Shown here: positions 29,218 to 38,506 of the stretch, in pieces
How positions within the stretch are numbered: the stretch's first letter is position 1
Layout of the letters: the number at the start of each line of letters is the position of its first letter
Assembly: GCF_001507855.1 (NCBI RefSeq)
Contig: NZ_LGEN01000015.1
Location: 17,586-81,585 of the forward strand
Length of the DNA: 64,000 nt
Direction of reading: 5' to 3'
Source: Halomonas sp. 54_146
GTDB taxonomy: Bacteria; Pseudomonadota; Gammaproteobacteria; Pseudomonadales; Halomonadaceae
Position numbers and translations under genes: made by a program
The notes under the pieces: generated by a model
What the model was told of the DNA's origin: nothing
Database searches by the model: none
The model's input: only the letters and a program-made list of their open reading frames with translations

Positions 29218-29937
29218 CTAAGGACTAAAGCGCTCGTTTAGCGACGGCAGAATAAGGTCGATGGGCGCACGTCTTGGTATTTCTATTGGTTCCGGTGCTC
29301 CCAGAAAATAGGGTTCTCTTCCCCATATATACAGATCGCCCAGGGTGGCAACGCGTGCCGCCCATTCGCGAAGCTTTAAGCGCCAATCTACGTCTATCGT
29401 TTGATCATCAGCAACACAGCCAGTGACATCCATCCCCAGCGCCCGGCCAATATAGACAGCGCGAGGCAAGTGCCAGCTTTGGGTAATTAACAACGCCCTA
29501 TCAAGCTGAAACACATCCCGCGCACGGGCCAGTGTGTCGTAAGTGCTAAAGCCAGCGAAATCCATGGTCAGCTGCTCTGCTGCCACGCCACGTCGATACA
29601 ACTCGCGCCACATCGCCCGCGGTTCGTTATATGCCTGGGTACGGTTGTCCCCTGACAGCAGTAAATGGTCGACCTGTGCTTGGTTAATCAGTTGAGTGGC
29701 CGTGTACATGCGGGCGTGAAAATGCGGATTACGCACGCCACTGCGCGTCCAGTGCGAGGTACCGAAAACAATCCCCACTTTGGCAGGGCGGCACTGCTGA
29801 GGCTGCTGCTCGATATAGGCCGCCGTGGTGGCCAACACCCAAAAATTACCCGCTATAAATAGCAATGTCGCCAGCAGCGAGAGTGCTCCTAGCGACATTA
29901 ATAAACGCTTTAGCCATTTCAACAAAAGGTTATGCAT
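29218..29937 (-). CDS. SanA/ElyC-like DUF218 membrane protein
   Basis: N-terminal TM; KVGIVFGTSH, LLLSGDNRTQAYNEPRAM, LITQSWHLPRAVYIGRALGMDVTG. Confidence 0.9.
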   Translation of the reverse strand: MHNLLLKWLKRLLMSLGALSLLATLLFIAGNFWVLATTAAYIEQQPQQCRPAKVGIVFGTSHWTRSGVRNPHFHARMYTATQLINQAQVDHLLLSGDNRTQAYNEPRAMWRELYRRGVAAEQLTMDFAGFSTYDTLARARDVFQLDRALLITQSWHLPRAVYIGRALGMDVTGCVADDQTIDVDWRLKLREWAARVATLGDLYIWGREPYFLGAPEPIEIPRRAPIDLILPSLNERFSP

Positions 29938-29963
29938 CCAGCTCCCCAGCCGGGACTAAACAC

Positions 29964-30533
29964 CTAGAACATACCAAGCTCAAGCTTGGCCTCGTCGCTC
30001 ATCATGTCACGGCTCCAGGGTGGGCTAAAGACAATTTCAGTATGCACTTTACTGATCTGCGGTGCGCCGAGAATCTTATTGCGCGCATCCGCTGCGATCA
30101 CATCGCCCATACCGCAGCCGGGAGCGGTGAGCGTCATACGAATAGTGGCAATACGCTCGCCGCTGATAAGGCGCTCAATGCGACAGCCGTAGACCAGCCC
30201 CAAATCAACGATATTAACAGGGATCTCTGGGTCAAAGCAGGTGCGTAGTTGATCCCACACAAACTGCTCTATCTCCTCCTCGCTAGCCGTTTCTGGAAGC
30301 GTGGGACGCGGCAAGGCTTCTAGCCCCAAGGCATCCAAGTTACTCCCCTCTATTAAGAAGAGACGCCCCTCAAAACCAACGCTCACCGAGCTGCCTTTCG
30401 CTTGCATCACGCTGACAACGCTATCTTCCGCCAGCACTTGGGTGCTACCAAACGGTATAGCAATGGCGTCCACATCGCGCTGGAGCGGTAACTGCTGGCC
30501 TCGTTCGAGACTGGCGACTTGCTCAAGATCCAT
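29964..30533 (-). CDS. sufT: putative Fe-S cluster assembly protein SufT (DUF59)
   Basis: CFDPEIPVNIVDLGLVYGC and TLTAPGCGMGDVI motifs; last gene of suf operon. ATG at 30533. Confidence 0.92.
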   Translation of the reverse strand: MDLEQVASLERGQQLPLQRDVDAIAIPFGSTQVLAEDSVVSVMQAKGSSVSVGFEGRLFLIEGSNLDALGLEALPRPTLPETASEEEIEQFVWDQLRTCFDPEIPVNIVDLGLVYGCRIERLISGERIATIRMTLTAPGCGMGDVIAADARNKILGAPQISKVHTEIVFSPPWSRDMMSDEAKLELGMF

Positions 30534-30542
30534 GATTGTCCT

Positions 30543-30660
30543 TAAATAACTGCCCTTAAATATCGGCCTTAACGCACTTTCAATAACGGCCTTAACGCAC
30601 CTGCCAATCACACGCAATAACGGCCTTAACGCACCATGCCAATCACACGCTGAAGCGCTT
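30543..30660. repeat. tandem duplications of the sufS 3' end in the sufS-sufT spacer
   Basis: Three copies of cggccttaacgcac; two larger copies aataacggccttaacgcacc(a)tgccaatcacacgc, the outermost being the sufS coding end. Confidence 0.95.
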
Positions 30661-31891
30661 CAATAAAGCTATCCACTTCTTCAAGCGTATTATACGCCGC
30701 AAATGAAGCACGGCACGTGGCGTCTACCCCAAAATGAGCAAGCAACGGTTGCGCGCAGTGGTGGCCAGTACGAATAGCAACGCCGAGTTGATCGATCAGC
30801 AGGCCGATATCCTGAGCGTGCGCCCCATCGACCACAAAGGAAAGCACGCCGGCTTTTTGCGGCGCGGTGCCTAAAATGCGCAGCCCATCAATGCGTCCAA
30901 CCGCCTGGGTCGCGTGATCAAGCAGTTGCCCTTCCCACGCTCCAATGGCAGTAATACCGATGCTTTCAATCCACTCCAGCGCGCGACCAAGGGCGATCAC
31001 TTCGGCAATCGCAGGCGTTCCCGCTTCAAATTTATGCGGAATAGCGGCAAAGGTGGTGCCCGCATCAAACGAGACCGTTTTGATCATCTCTCCGCCACCC
31101 TGCCACGGCGGCATCGCTTCAAGCAAAGCCTGCTTGCCATACAGCACCCCAACGCCGGTGGGGCCATACACTTTGTGGCCGGAGAAGGCATAGAAATCGG
31201 CATCAATCGCCTGCACATCGACCACTTGATGGGGCGCGGCCTGGGCACCATCAACCAGAATCAGCGCGCCCTGCTGGTGGGCAAGCGTCGCCATCTCTTG
31301 CACCGGGTTTACGGTGCCAAACGCATTAGAGACATGGTTCACCGCCACCAGCTTGGTGCGCCCACTGAGCAGCCCGCGGTAAGCGGCCATATCCAGCGCG
31401 CCGTTGGCCTCAACGGGAATCACCTTGATAGTAAAACCGATTTCAGCGGCCAGCAGCTGCCAGGGCACAATATTGGAGTGATGCTCCAACATGGAAATCA
31501 ACACCTCATCGCCAGGGGCAAGGTTTGCGCGCCCCCAGCTGTTAGCGATTAAGTTAATCGCTTCCGTGGTGCCACGGGTGAAGATGATCTGACGCGCATC
31601 TTCCGCGTTGAGAAACGCCCGAACCTTCTGGCGAGTGCCTTCAAACGCCGCCGTTGCCTCATCGGCGAGGGTATGCAGACCACGGTGAATATTGGCGTTA
31701 TAGCGCGAGTAGTAATCGCTAAATACGTCAATTACCTGTTGGGGCGTCTGGCTGGTTGCCGCGTTATCCAGGTAAATCAGCGGCTTGCCATGCACTTCAC
31801 GGGCCAGAATTGGAAAGTCTTGACGCAGCCGCGCGACATCAAAGGGTGCTTGCACTGGCGCGGGTGTCGGCTCAATAACGGAATGTGGCAT
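30626..31891 (-). CDS. sufS: cysteine desulfurase
   Basis: YLDNAATSQTP, SGHKVYGPTGVGVLYG, RTGHHCAQPLL. Confidence 0.97.
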   Translation of the reverse strand: MPHSVIEPTPAPVQAPFDVARLRQDFPILAREVHGKPLIYLDNAATSQTPQQVIDVFSDYYSRYNANIHRGLHTLADEATAAFEGTRQKVRAFLNAEDARQIIFTRGTTEAINLIANSWGRANLAPGDEVLISMLEHHSNIVPWQLLAAEIGFTIKVIPVEANGALDMAAYRGLLSGRTKLVAVNHVSNAFGTVNPVQEMATLAHQQGALILVDGAQAAPHQVVDVQAIDADFYAFSGHKVYGPTGVGVLYGKQALLEAMPPWQGGGEMIKTVSFDAGTTFAAIPHKFEAGTPAIAEVIALGRALEWIESIGITAIGAWEGQLLDHATQAVGRIDGLRILGTAPQKAGVLSFVVDGAHAQDIGLLIDQLGVAIRTGHHCAQPLLAHFGVDATCRASFAAYNTLEEVDSFIEALQRVIGMVR

Positions 31892-31903
31892 CGAACTCTC
31901 CTT

Positions 31904-33244
31904 TTAGTCGTTGAGCGCGACGGCCGCTTCAACAAGCCCAGCAAGATTAAAGCGCTCAGGCAGCTTGCCCGCGACCGCTAGCTCAACGCGCTCGGCAATC
32001 GCATCTAGCGTGACTTTATCCAGCACTTCACCGGCAAAGGCGAGCGTTAGCAGGCCACGAGCGGTGGCTTCATCAATCCCGCGGGTACGCAGCGCGTAAA
32101 TCGCCTCTTCGTCTAGCTGGCCTGTCGTGGTGCCGTGTGAGCACTTCACGTCATCGGCATAGATTTCAAGCTCAGGCTTGGCATCAATGTGGGCACGGTC
32201 CGACAGCAGCAGGTTTTGGTTGCTTTGGAAGCCTTCAATTTTCTGGCTATCGCGCTTCACATACACCTTGCCGTTAAACACACCGTGGGCACGGTCATCC
32301 AAAATGCCTTTGTAGTTCTCGTTGGAGAACGTCAGCGGCGCATTGTGGTTGACCTTGGTGTGGTTATCGACGTGCTGGCGACCCTGACCAAAGAACAGGC
32401 CATAAAAGTTGGTTTCTGCGCCTTGACCATTCAAATCGCTGATCAAGTCGTTACGCACTAAAGCGCCGCCCAAGCTCAGGTTGTAAGAGGTATAGCGCGT
32501 GTCACGGCCCTGCTCCACGTGAATGCTTGCCACGTGCATGTCACCCAGCGGCGCTTCTTGCAGCTTGTAGTGGGTGAGGATTGCACCACGGTCGAGCATT
32601 AACTCGGCTACTACGTTGGTAAAGTTAGCGGCTTCGCTTTCACCGGCGTAGTGCTCAATCAGCGTGGCTTCGCTGCGCCCGCCTGCTTCCACCAAAACGC
32701 GTGGATGGCTCATTACCGGCTTACCGGCACGGGATAAAAACTGCAGCAAAATAGGCTTTTCGACTACCGTGCTCGGGGCGATGCGCACCACGGCGCCCTC
32801 TTCCATAAACGCGGTATTGAGCGCTGAGAACGGCGAAAAATCGACGCCGGTTAAACGACCCAGCGGCCCACCCACGGCTTCGTGGTTGTCTGCCAGCGCC
32901 TTGGAAAGCGGCAGCACCTGAACGCTTGACGGCAGTGCGTCAAGGTCAGAAAGCGCCGATGAGAACACGCCATCGACGAAGGTCAGGCGGTAAGCATCAA
33001 TCGGCAGCGTTAGCGCGGCAGCGCTGGCCGGGGAAAACTCAGCGTTGTCGGCGAGCGCAAAATTGCCCTGAGCAATCGAGCGCACGTCGGTGTACTTCCA
33101 CTCTTCATCGCGGCGCGTAGGAAAACCCAGCGCTTCAAAGCGAGCAGCGCCCGCCTGACGACGAGCAGCAACCCACGTAGGTTCAGCCTTGTACCGCTGG
33201 CTGCGCGCCTTCAATGTGTCTAAAAAGGTTTGCGTATCGCTCAT
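31904..33244 (-). CDS. sufD: Fe-S cluster assembly protein SufD
   Basis: RRDEEWKYTDV..., DVKCSHGTTTGQLDEEAIYALRTRGI. Confidence 0.96.
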   Translation of the reverse strand: MSDTQTFLDTLKARSQRYKAEPTWVAARRQAGAARFEALGFPTRRDEEWKYTDVRSIAQGNFALADNAEFSPASAAALTLPIDAYRLTFVDGVFSSALSDLDALPSSVQVLPLSKALADNHEAVGGPLGRLTGVDFSPFSALNTAFMEEGAVVRIAPSTVVEKPILLQFLSRAGKPVMSHPRVLVEAGGRSEATLIEHYAGESEAANFTNVVAELMLDRGAILTHYKLQEAPLGDMHVASIHVEQGRDTRYTSYNLSLGGALVRNDLISDLNGQGAETNFYGLFFGQGRQHVDNHTKVNHNAPLTFSNENYKGILDDRAHGVFNGKVYVKRDSQKIEGFQSNQNLLLSDRAHIDAKPELEIYADDVKCSHGTTTGQLDEEAIYALRTRGIDEATARGLLTLAFAGEVLDKVTLDAIAERVELAVAGKLPERFNLAGLVEAAVALND

Positions 33245-33990
33245 GCCACAGACTCCTCGATACCTTCGTACCCATTGGCTTCCAGCTGTTTGGCCAGCTC
33301 AGCGTCGCCGGTTTTGACAATACGGCCATCAACCAGCACGTGAACCTTGTCCGGCACGATGTAATCCAGCAGACGCTGGTAGTGAGTGACCAGCAAAATA
33401 GCGCGGTCTTCAGCGCGCAGGCTGTTTACGCCATCGGCGACCACTTTCATGGCGTCAATATCCAGGCCGGAATCGATCTCATCCAGCATGGCGAGTTTGG
33501 GCTGCAGCACCAGCATTTGCAGAATCTCGTTGCGCTTTTTCTCGCCGCCGGAGAACCCTTCATTAACCGCGCGCTGCAGGAAGCTGGCGTCCATTTTCAT
33601 AAAGCCGAGCTTCTCTTTCACCAGCTTCATAAACTCAGGCGCAGGCATTTCGCCTTCACCGCGTGCCACGCGCTGGGCATTAAGAGCTGCTTTCAGCAGG
33701 TAGACGTTTTTTACCCCTGGAATTTCCACCGGGTACTGGAACCCCAACAGCAAACCAGCCTGGGCGCGTTCTTCAATTTCCATTTCAAGCACGTCTTTAC
33801 CTTCAAAGGTAACCGTGCCCTGAGTGACTTCGTAGCCATCCTTACCGGCGATCACCGCCGATAGCGTCGATTTACCCGCGCCGTTCGGCCCCATAATGGC
33901 GTGCACTTCACCTGCGTTAATCGTTAGGGTGAGGCCTTTAAGAATTTCATTGCCTTCGACGGTGACGTGTAAATCATTTACTTGCAACAT
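33241..33990 (-). CDS. sufC: Fe-S cluster assembly ATPase SufC
   Basis: Walker A GPNGAGKST, signature FSGGEKKRNEILQ; ATGA overlap with sufD. Confidence 0.97.
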   Translation of the reverse strand: MLQVNDLHVTVEGNEILKGLTLTINAGEVHAIMGPNGAGKSTLSAVIAGKDGYEVTQGTVTFEGKDVLEMEIEERAQAGLLLGFQYPVEIPGVKNVYLLKAALNAQRVARGEGEMPAPEFMKLVKEKLGFMKMDASFLQRAVNEGFSGGEKKRNEILQMLVLQPKLAMLDEIDSGLDIDAMKVVADGVNSLRAEDRAILLVTHYQRLLDYIVPDKVHVLVDGRIVKTGDAELAKQLEANGYEGIEESVA

Positions 33991-34062
33991 ATTGATTACC
34001 TTCTGATTCTGACGAGCCGCCACGGCGACACTGTTAAATTAAATAAACTAAACGGCTAACGA

Positions 34063-35505
34063 TTAACCCACCGCGCCTTCCAGGGTCACGTTGAGCAGCG
34101 CTTCGGCTTCCACAGCGAACTCCATCGGCAGCTCTTGGAAAACGTCTTTACAGAAACCGTTGACGATCATGCTGACCGCGTCTTCTTCAGAAATACCGCG
34201 GCTCTGGCAGTAGAACAGCTGGTCTTCACCGATTTTTGACGTGGTCGCTTCGTGTTCGATGGTCGCTGTGCTATTGCCAATTTCCTGATAGGGGAAGGTG
34301 TGCGCACCGCACTTGTCGCCGATCAGCAGCGAATCGCACTGGGTAAAGTTACGCGCCCCTTTGGCACGCGGGCCGATTTTCACCAGGCCGCGATAGGACT
34401 GGTTACTTCTACCGGCCGAAATGCCTTTGGCGACGATATAAGAGCGTGTGCCTTCGCCAATATGAATCATCTTGGTGCCGGTATCGGCCTGCTGGCGGCC
34501 GTTGGTGACGGCGACAGAGTAGAACTCGCCGATACTGTCTTTGCCGCGCAGTATGCAGGAAGGATACTTCCAGGTAATCGCCGAGCCGGTTTCCACTTGG
34601 GTCCAGCTGATACGCGAGCGCTCACCACGGCAGTCGCCGCGCTTGGTCACGAAGTTATAGATACCGCCAACGCCGTTCTCATCACCGGGGTACCAGTTCT
34701 GCACGGTGGAGTATTTGATATAGGCGTCATCTAGTGCGACAAGCTCGACCACCGCAGCGTGAAGCTGGTTTTCATCGCGCATGGGGGCGGTACAGCCTTC
34801 CAGGTAGGAAACCTGGGCACGGCTTTCGCAAATAATCAGCGTGCGCTCAAACTGGCCGGTGTTGGCCGCGTTAATGCGGAAGTAAGTGGACAGCTCCATC
34901 GGGCAAGTCACGCCTTCCGGCACGAATACAAAGGAGCCGTCGGTAAATACCGCTGAGTTCAGCGCGGCAAAGTAGTTATCCGCCACGGGAACCACGGTGC
35001 CCAAATACTGTTTGATCAGCTCTGGGTAATCGCGAATCGCTTCAGAGATAGAGCAGAAAATAACGCCCGCTTCACCCAGCTGCTTTTTAAACGTGGTGGC
35101 AACAGAAACGGAGTCAAACACCGCATCGACCGCAACGCCTGCCAATGCAGCGCGTTCATGCAACGGGATGCCCAGCTTTTCATAGGTTTCCAGCAGCTTG
35201 GGGTCAACTTCGTCCAGGCTCTGCGGGCGGTCTTCCGGGCGTTTTGGCGCACTGAAATAGGAGATTGACTGGTAATCAATCGGCGGATAGTCAAGATGCG
35301 CCCAGGAAGGCGCTTCCATCTTCAGCCACTGGCGGTAGGCATCCAAGCGCCACTCCAGCATCCATTCCGGCTCGCCTTTCTTATTGGAAATAAAGGCGAT
35401 GGTGTTTTCATCCAGGCCAGGTGGCAGGGTGTCGCTTTCAATATCGGTTACAAAGCCATCTTTGTATTCGCGACGAACCAACTGTTCCATTTCTTCGCTT
35501 GCCAT
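34063..35505 (-). CDS. sufB: Fe-S cluster assembly protein SufB
   Basis: Start [52 protein letters not shown]. Confidence 0.97.
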   Translation of the reverse strand: MASEEMEQLVRREYKDGFVTDIESDTLPPGLDENTIAFISNKKGEPEWMLEWRLDAYRQWLKMEAPSWAHLDYPPIDYQSISYFSAPKRPEDRPQSLDEVDPKLLETYEKLGIPLHERAALAGVAVDAVFDSVSVATTFKKQLGEAGVIFCSISEAIRDYPELIKQYLGTVVPVADNYFAALNSAVFTDGSFVFVPEGVTCPMELSTYFRINAANTGQFERTLIICESRAQVSYLEGCTAPMRDENQLHAAVVELVALDDAYIKYSTVQNWYPGDENGVGGIYNFVTKRGDCRGERSRISWTQVETGSAITWKYPSCILRGKDSIGEFYSVAVTNGRQQADTGTKMIHIGEGTRSYIVAKGISAGRSNQSYRGLVKIGPRAKGARNFTQCDSLLIGDKCGAHTFPYQEIGNSTATIEHEATTSKIGEDQLFYCQSRGISEEDAVSMIVNGFCKDVFQELPMEFAVEAEALLNVTLEGAVG

Positions 35506-35583
35506 GGTGATACCCTCCGGGCAGTTGGGTGGCGATCTCATCGCCTTTAATAAGAAATAAGGCCTGCTGTACTTGCGCCGCCG

Positions 35584-36048
35584 TTAGGCCCACGCCGCCG
35601 ACAGGCTGATCGTTTGAATGGGCAATTGCACCGGCAGCTTAATCGGCGCTGTATCAGCTAAGTGCGCTAACGTCACGCTTTCTAGCAGCGTGCGCATTGC
35701 CAGTGAGACCCGCTGCCAGTTGTCCGCCACACCGCAGGTAGCGGCGAGCTCACAATCGCCCTCCGCTTGGCTGCACTCGGTCATGGCAACGGGCCCTTCA
35801 ATGGCCGCGATAATATCGGCGGCAGTAATTTGTGAGGCCGGCCGCGCCAGGCGATAACCGCCTTGAGCACCGCGCTGGGAGACCAACAGCCCCGCTCGCG
35901 CCAGCATCTTTAGCGTTTTACTTACCGTGGGGTGTGGCAACTGCACGGCTTCCGCCAGCTCAGCCGCTGCATGCGATGCCTGAGCATGACGGGCAATTTG
36001 CGCCATCACCACAGCGGCATAGTCTGTCAGCCGAGAAAGCTTGAGCAT
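35584..36048 (-). CDS. sufR: Rrf2-family SUF operon regulator
   Basis: MLKLSRLTDYAAVVMAQIA, HPTVSKTLKMLARAGLLVSQRGAQGGYRLAR and three Cys (CSQAEGDC...C). Confidence 0.92.
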   Translation of the reverse strand: MLKLSRLTDYAAVVMAQIARHAQASHAAAELAEAVQLPHPTVSKTLKMLARAGLLVSQRGAQGGYRLARPASQITAADIIAAIEGPVAMTECSQAEGDCELAATCGVADNWQRVSLAMRTLLESVTLAHLADTAPIKLPVQLPIQTISLSAAWA

Positions 36049-36130
36049 GGTGACTCCCCTTTATGTATGCAGTACGCAGCTAATCACCTAGCAGCCAGCC
36101 ACATAGTTGCTGCTAGCTTGCTGCGTTAAT

Positions 36131-36153
36131 TGAGTACCATTTTAGTCCTGTAT
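36131..36153 (-). promoter_or_regulatory. putative Rrf2/IscR-type operator in sufR promoter
   Basis: Minus strand ATACAGGACTAAAATGGTACTCA resembles the IscR type-1 half-site pattern; sits at a plausible -10 (TTTATACA). Confidence 0.45.
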
Positions 36154-36235
36154 AAATTTGATGTGAAGCCCTAGATTAAAATGGTTAACAATTTATGCAA
36201 AATAACGGCATGTTCGCTGCCGTTAGCATCAAAAA

Positions 36236-36253
36236 CAACAATCATTATCATTT
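36236..36253. promoter_or_regulatory. putative Fur box upstream of sufR
   Basis: acaacaatcattatcatt; reverse AATGATAATGATTGTTGT closely matches the GATAATGATAATCATTATC consensus half. Confidence 0.55.
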
Positions 36254-36406
36254 AAAAAAGCTATTGCACGCGCATAACGCTCGCCGAGCGCTTTACACCC
36301 GTTGGCGGCATCTGGTAGCTTCGATTTAAAAGTGATTTCGACTTAGAATTAGATGCTATCGTTATGAGTCGTTATGAATAGCGGTACGTTATGCGAGGAT
36401 GACACG

Positions 36407-36610
36407 ATGGATTCTGCAGTAAATAACATGGTAGGCGCATCAATGGCGCTGCAGCAGGCTCAAGTAAGCCAGCAGGCGCAACTGAGCGTTTTTAAACAGG
36501 CATTAGATGGCAATGCATCACAAATTGCCGCGCTGATGGAAAGCGTTTCACTGGAACCACAGCTGGCCACAAGCGGAAGCATCGGTACGCAGATTAATAC
36601 GACTGCCTAG
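36407..36610 (+). CDS. YjfB-like putative motility protein
   Basis: Short protein MDSAVNNMVGASMALQQAQVSQQAQLSVFKQALD... Confidence 0.75.
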   Translation: MDSAVNNMVGASMALQQAQVSQQAQLSVFKQALDGNASQIAALMESVSLEPQLATSGSIGTQINTTA

Positions 36611-36676
36611 CACTTAATATGCGCCGTACTTAGCATACGTCATACTTAACATACGTAGCTGCGCCGGCAGATAAGC

Positions 36677-36714
36677 AAATAGCCCCCTGACTAACGCCAG
36701 GGGGCTATTTTTTT
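36677..36714 (+). terminator. Rho-independent terminator
   Basis: Stem aaatagccccctg/cagggggctattt followed by T-run. Confidence 0.92.
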
Positions 36715-36739
36715 GACTCACTGTTGCTGACTAGCAGAC

Positions 36740-36795
36740 CTAACACTAGGCCTTCTTAACGCTAACTTTTATTAACACTATACCTTCTTAACAAA
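36740..36795. repeat. duplicated yjdM 3' end including stop codon
   Basis: Minus strand GTTAAGAAGGTATAGTGTTA (CDS end, TAG stop) and GTTAAGAAGGCCTAGTGTTA 32 nt downstream. Confidence 0.85.
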
Positions 36796-37119
36796 TTCGG
36801 ATTTAAGCTTCATCGGGCCGATACCGTCAATTTTGCAGTCAATATCGTGGTCGCCATCTACCAAGCGGATGCTTTTTACTTTGGTGCCTACTTTAACCAC
36901 CAGGGAACTGCCCTTCACCTTTAAATCTTTGATCACCGTGACGCTATCGCCGTCGGCCAACATATTGCCGTTGGCATCGCGTACGCCTGATGCGTCATCA
37001 GCGCCCGCGTCTTCTGCCACCTTTGACCATTCATGGCCACATTCTGGGCATACATATTGAAGCCCATCGTCATAAGTAAATTCAGAGGCACAGGTAGGAC
37101 AGTTAGGTAAATCGCTCAT
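36778..37119 (-). CDS. yjdM: PhnA/YjdM-like zinc-ribbon protein
   Basis: [64 protein letters not shown]. Confidence 0.95.
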   Translation of the reverse strand: MSDLPNCPTCASEFTYDDGLQYVCPECGHEWSKVAEDAGADDASGVRDANGNMLADGDSVTVIKDLKVKGSSLVVKVGTKVKSIRLVDGDHDIDCKIDGIGPMKLKSEFVKKV

Positions 37120-37208
37120 TAGAAGGCTCCATCACTTGGCTTAGATAAAGGGCTAATATAAAGGCTAAGAAAGCGATGGAGCCTACACGGGTTACGCAGA
37201 ATGTCCAG

Positions 37209-37685
37209 TTAGCCGCGCTGATACGTACCGACTAAGCGATTCATACCGAGCAGATGCGGCTCTACCTCTTGAAGCAGCTCCGCCAGCGTAAGGCCTTCAG
37301 GCAGCGAGGTTTGGTGATCCAGCGCAAGCACCCAGAAGTAGTAAAGGTGAGTGCCATGCCCTTCAGGCGGCATCGGCCCACCGTAGCTATTATTGCCAAA
37401 ATCATTCATCCCAGCGGTACCCGTCGCCGTTTTTTCAGTTAACTCCTGCAGGTCGCCGGGTAAGTTATAAAGCACCCAGTGGACAAAACCATAGCTGCCT
37501 TCTTTAACCAAAGGCGCGTCAGGGTCGTGGCATATTACCGCAAACCCTTTGGTTCCCGCGGGCGCATCTTGCCAAGCAAGTGCCGGCGAAACATCTTCAC
37601 CTTCACCGGTATGTTTGGCTGGAATAGCCTGATGATTCGCAAACGCTGGGCTGGTAACGCTCATTGATGACAGTGCAAAGGCCAT
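37209..37685 (-). CDS. YbhB/YbcL (PEBP/Raf kinase inhibitor-like) protein
   Basis: DVSPALAWQDAPAGTKGFAVICHDPDAP, GFVHWVLYNLP. Confidence 0.94.
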   Translation of the reverse strand: MAFALSSMSVTSPAFANHQAIPAKHTGEGEDVSPALAWQDAPAGTKGFAVICHDPDAPLVKEGSYGFVHWVLYNLPGDLQELTEKTATGTAGMNDFGNNSYGGPMPPEGHGTHLYYFWVLALDHQTSLPEGLTLAELLQEVEPHLLGMNRLVGTYQRG

Positions 37686-37846
37686 GCTTTTCTCCTTAAT
37701 TGATGAACGGCTCGTTTATGAATAACCTGTCTATGAATGACGACGACACTCAATGCTTCTGCAGCAGTGTGGCATTTTGAACGCCTGGTGCAACCTTGCA
37801 AATAGTGCAACCCTGCCAATATTCACTGCTCATTTAGGCCACCGCT

Positions 37847-38323
37847 ATGACATCTGAGTTCAAAAAACAGCTGCTGATTATTGCTCACGCCCCTTCAGAA
37901 AATACCCGCCTACTGCGTGATGCGGCATTCAGTGGCGCTAGTCACCCTGATCTTGAGCAGGTCAACTACGTGGTAAAAGCGCCCTTGGAAGCAGGCCCAG
38001 AAGATGTGCTTGCCTGCGACGCCATTCTGCTCGGCACCACGGAAAACCTGGGGTACATGAGCGGGGCTCTCAAGGACTTTTTCGACCGCTCGTACTACCC
38101 TGTTCTAGAAAAAAAGCAAGGGTTGCCCTGCGCGCTCTATATTCGTGCGGGCCACGATGGCACCGGCACCCAACGCGCGGTAGAAAGCATCGTGACGGGT
38201 TTACGCTGGCGATGGGTACAGCCGCCGCTCATTCTGCGCGGCGAGTGGCAACCCTCATTTGTGGATCAAGTAGAAGAACTCAGCATGACTTTAGCGTTCA
38301 GTGTGGAAAGTGGCATAGCTTGA
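37847..38323 (+). CDS. flavodoxin-like NAD(P)H oxidoreductase family protein
   Basis: DAILLGTTENLGYMSGALKDFFDRSYYPV. Confidence 0.85.
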   Translation: MTSEFKKQLLIIAHAPSENTRLLRDAAFSGASHPDLEQVNYVVKAPLEAGPEDVLACDAILLGTTENLGYMSGALKDFFDRSYYPVLEKKQGLPCALYIRAGHDGTGTQRAVESIVTGLRWRWVQPPLILRGEWQPSFVDQVEELSMTLAFSVESGIA

Positions 38324-38387
38324 AAGCGACATAGCTTGAAAGCGACATAGCTTGAAAGTGACATAGCTTGAAAGTGATATTGTATAA
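38308..38387. repeat. 16-bp tandem repeat of the flavodoxin gene 3' end incl. stop codon, about 5 copies
   Basis: aagtggcatagcttga / aagcgacatagcttga (x2) / aagtgacatagcttga / aagtgatattgtataa. Confidence 0.97.
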
Positions 38388-38506
38388 CCTCGCCTAGACT
38401 GCCTTACTGTAGATAAGCATTTCGTGCCAATTGTGCGATTGGAAGACTGCAGCGCCTTGCTTGCATTTACTGCTGTTCCTCAACGCACGTACATTAGGTA
38501 GCCATT

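Noticed and set aside
30914-31552. 212-aa ORF antisense to sufS
   Set aside because: Shadow ORF; the sense frame has all cysteine desulfurase motifs.
33214-33864. 216-aa ORF antisense to sufC
   Set aside because: Shadow ORF; sense frame is clearly the SufC ATPase.
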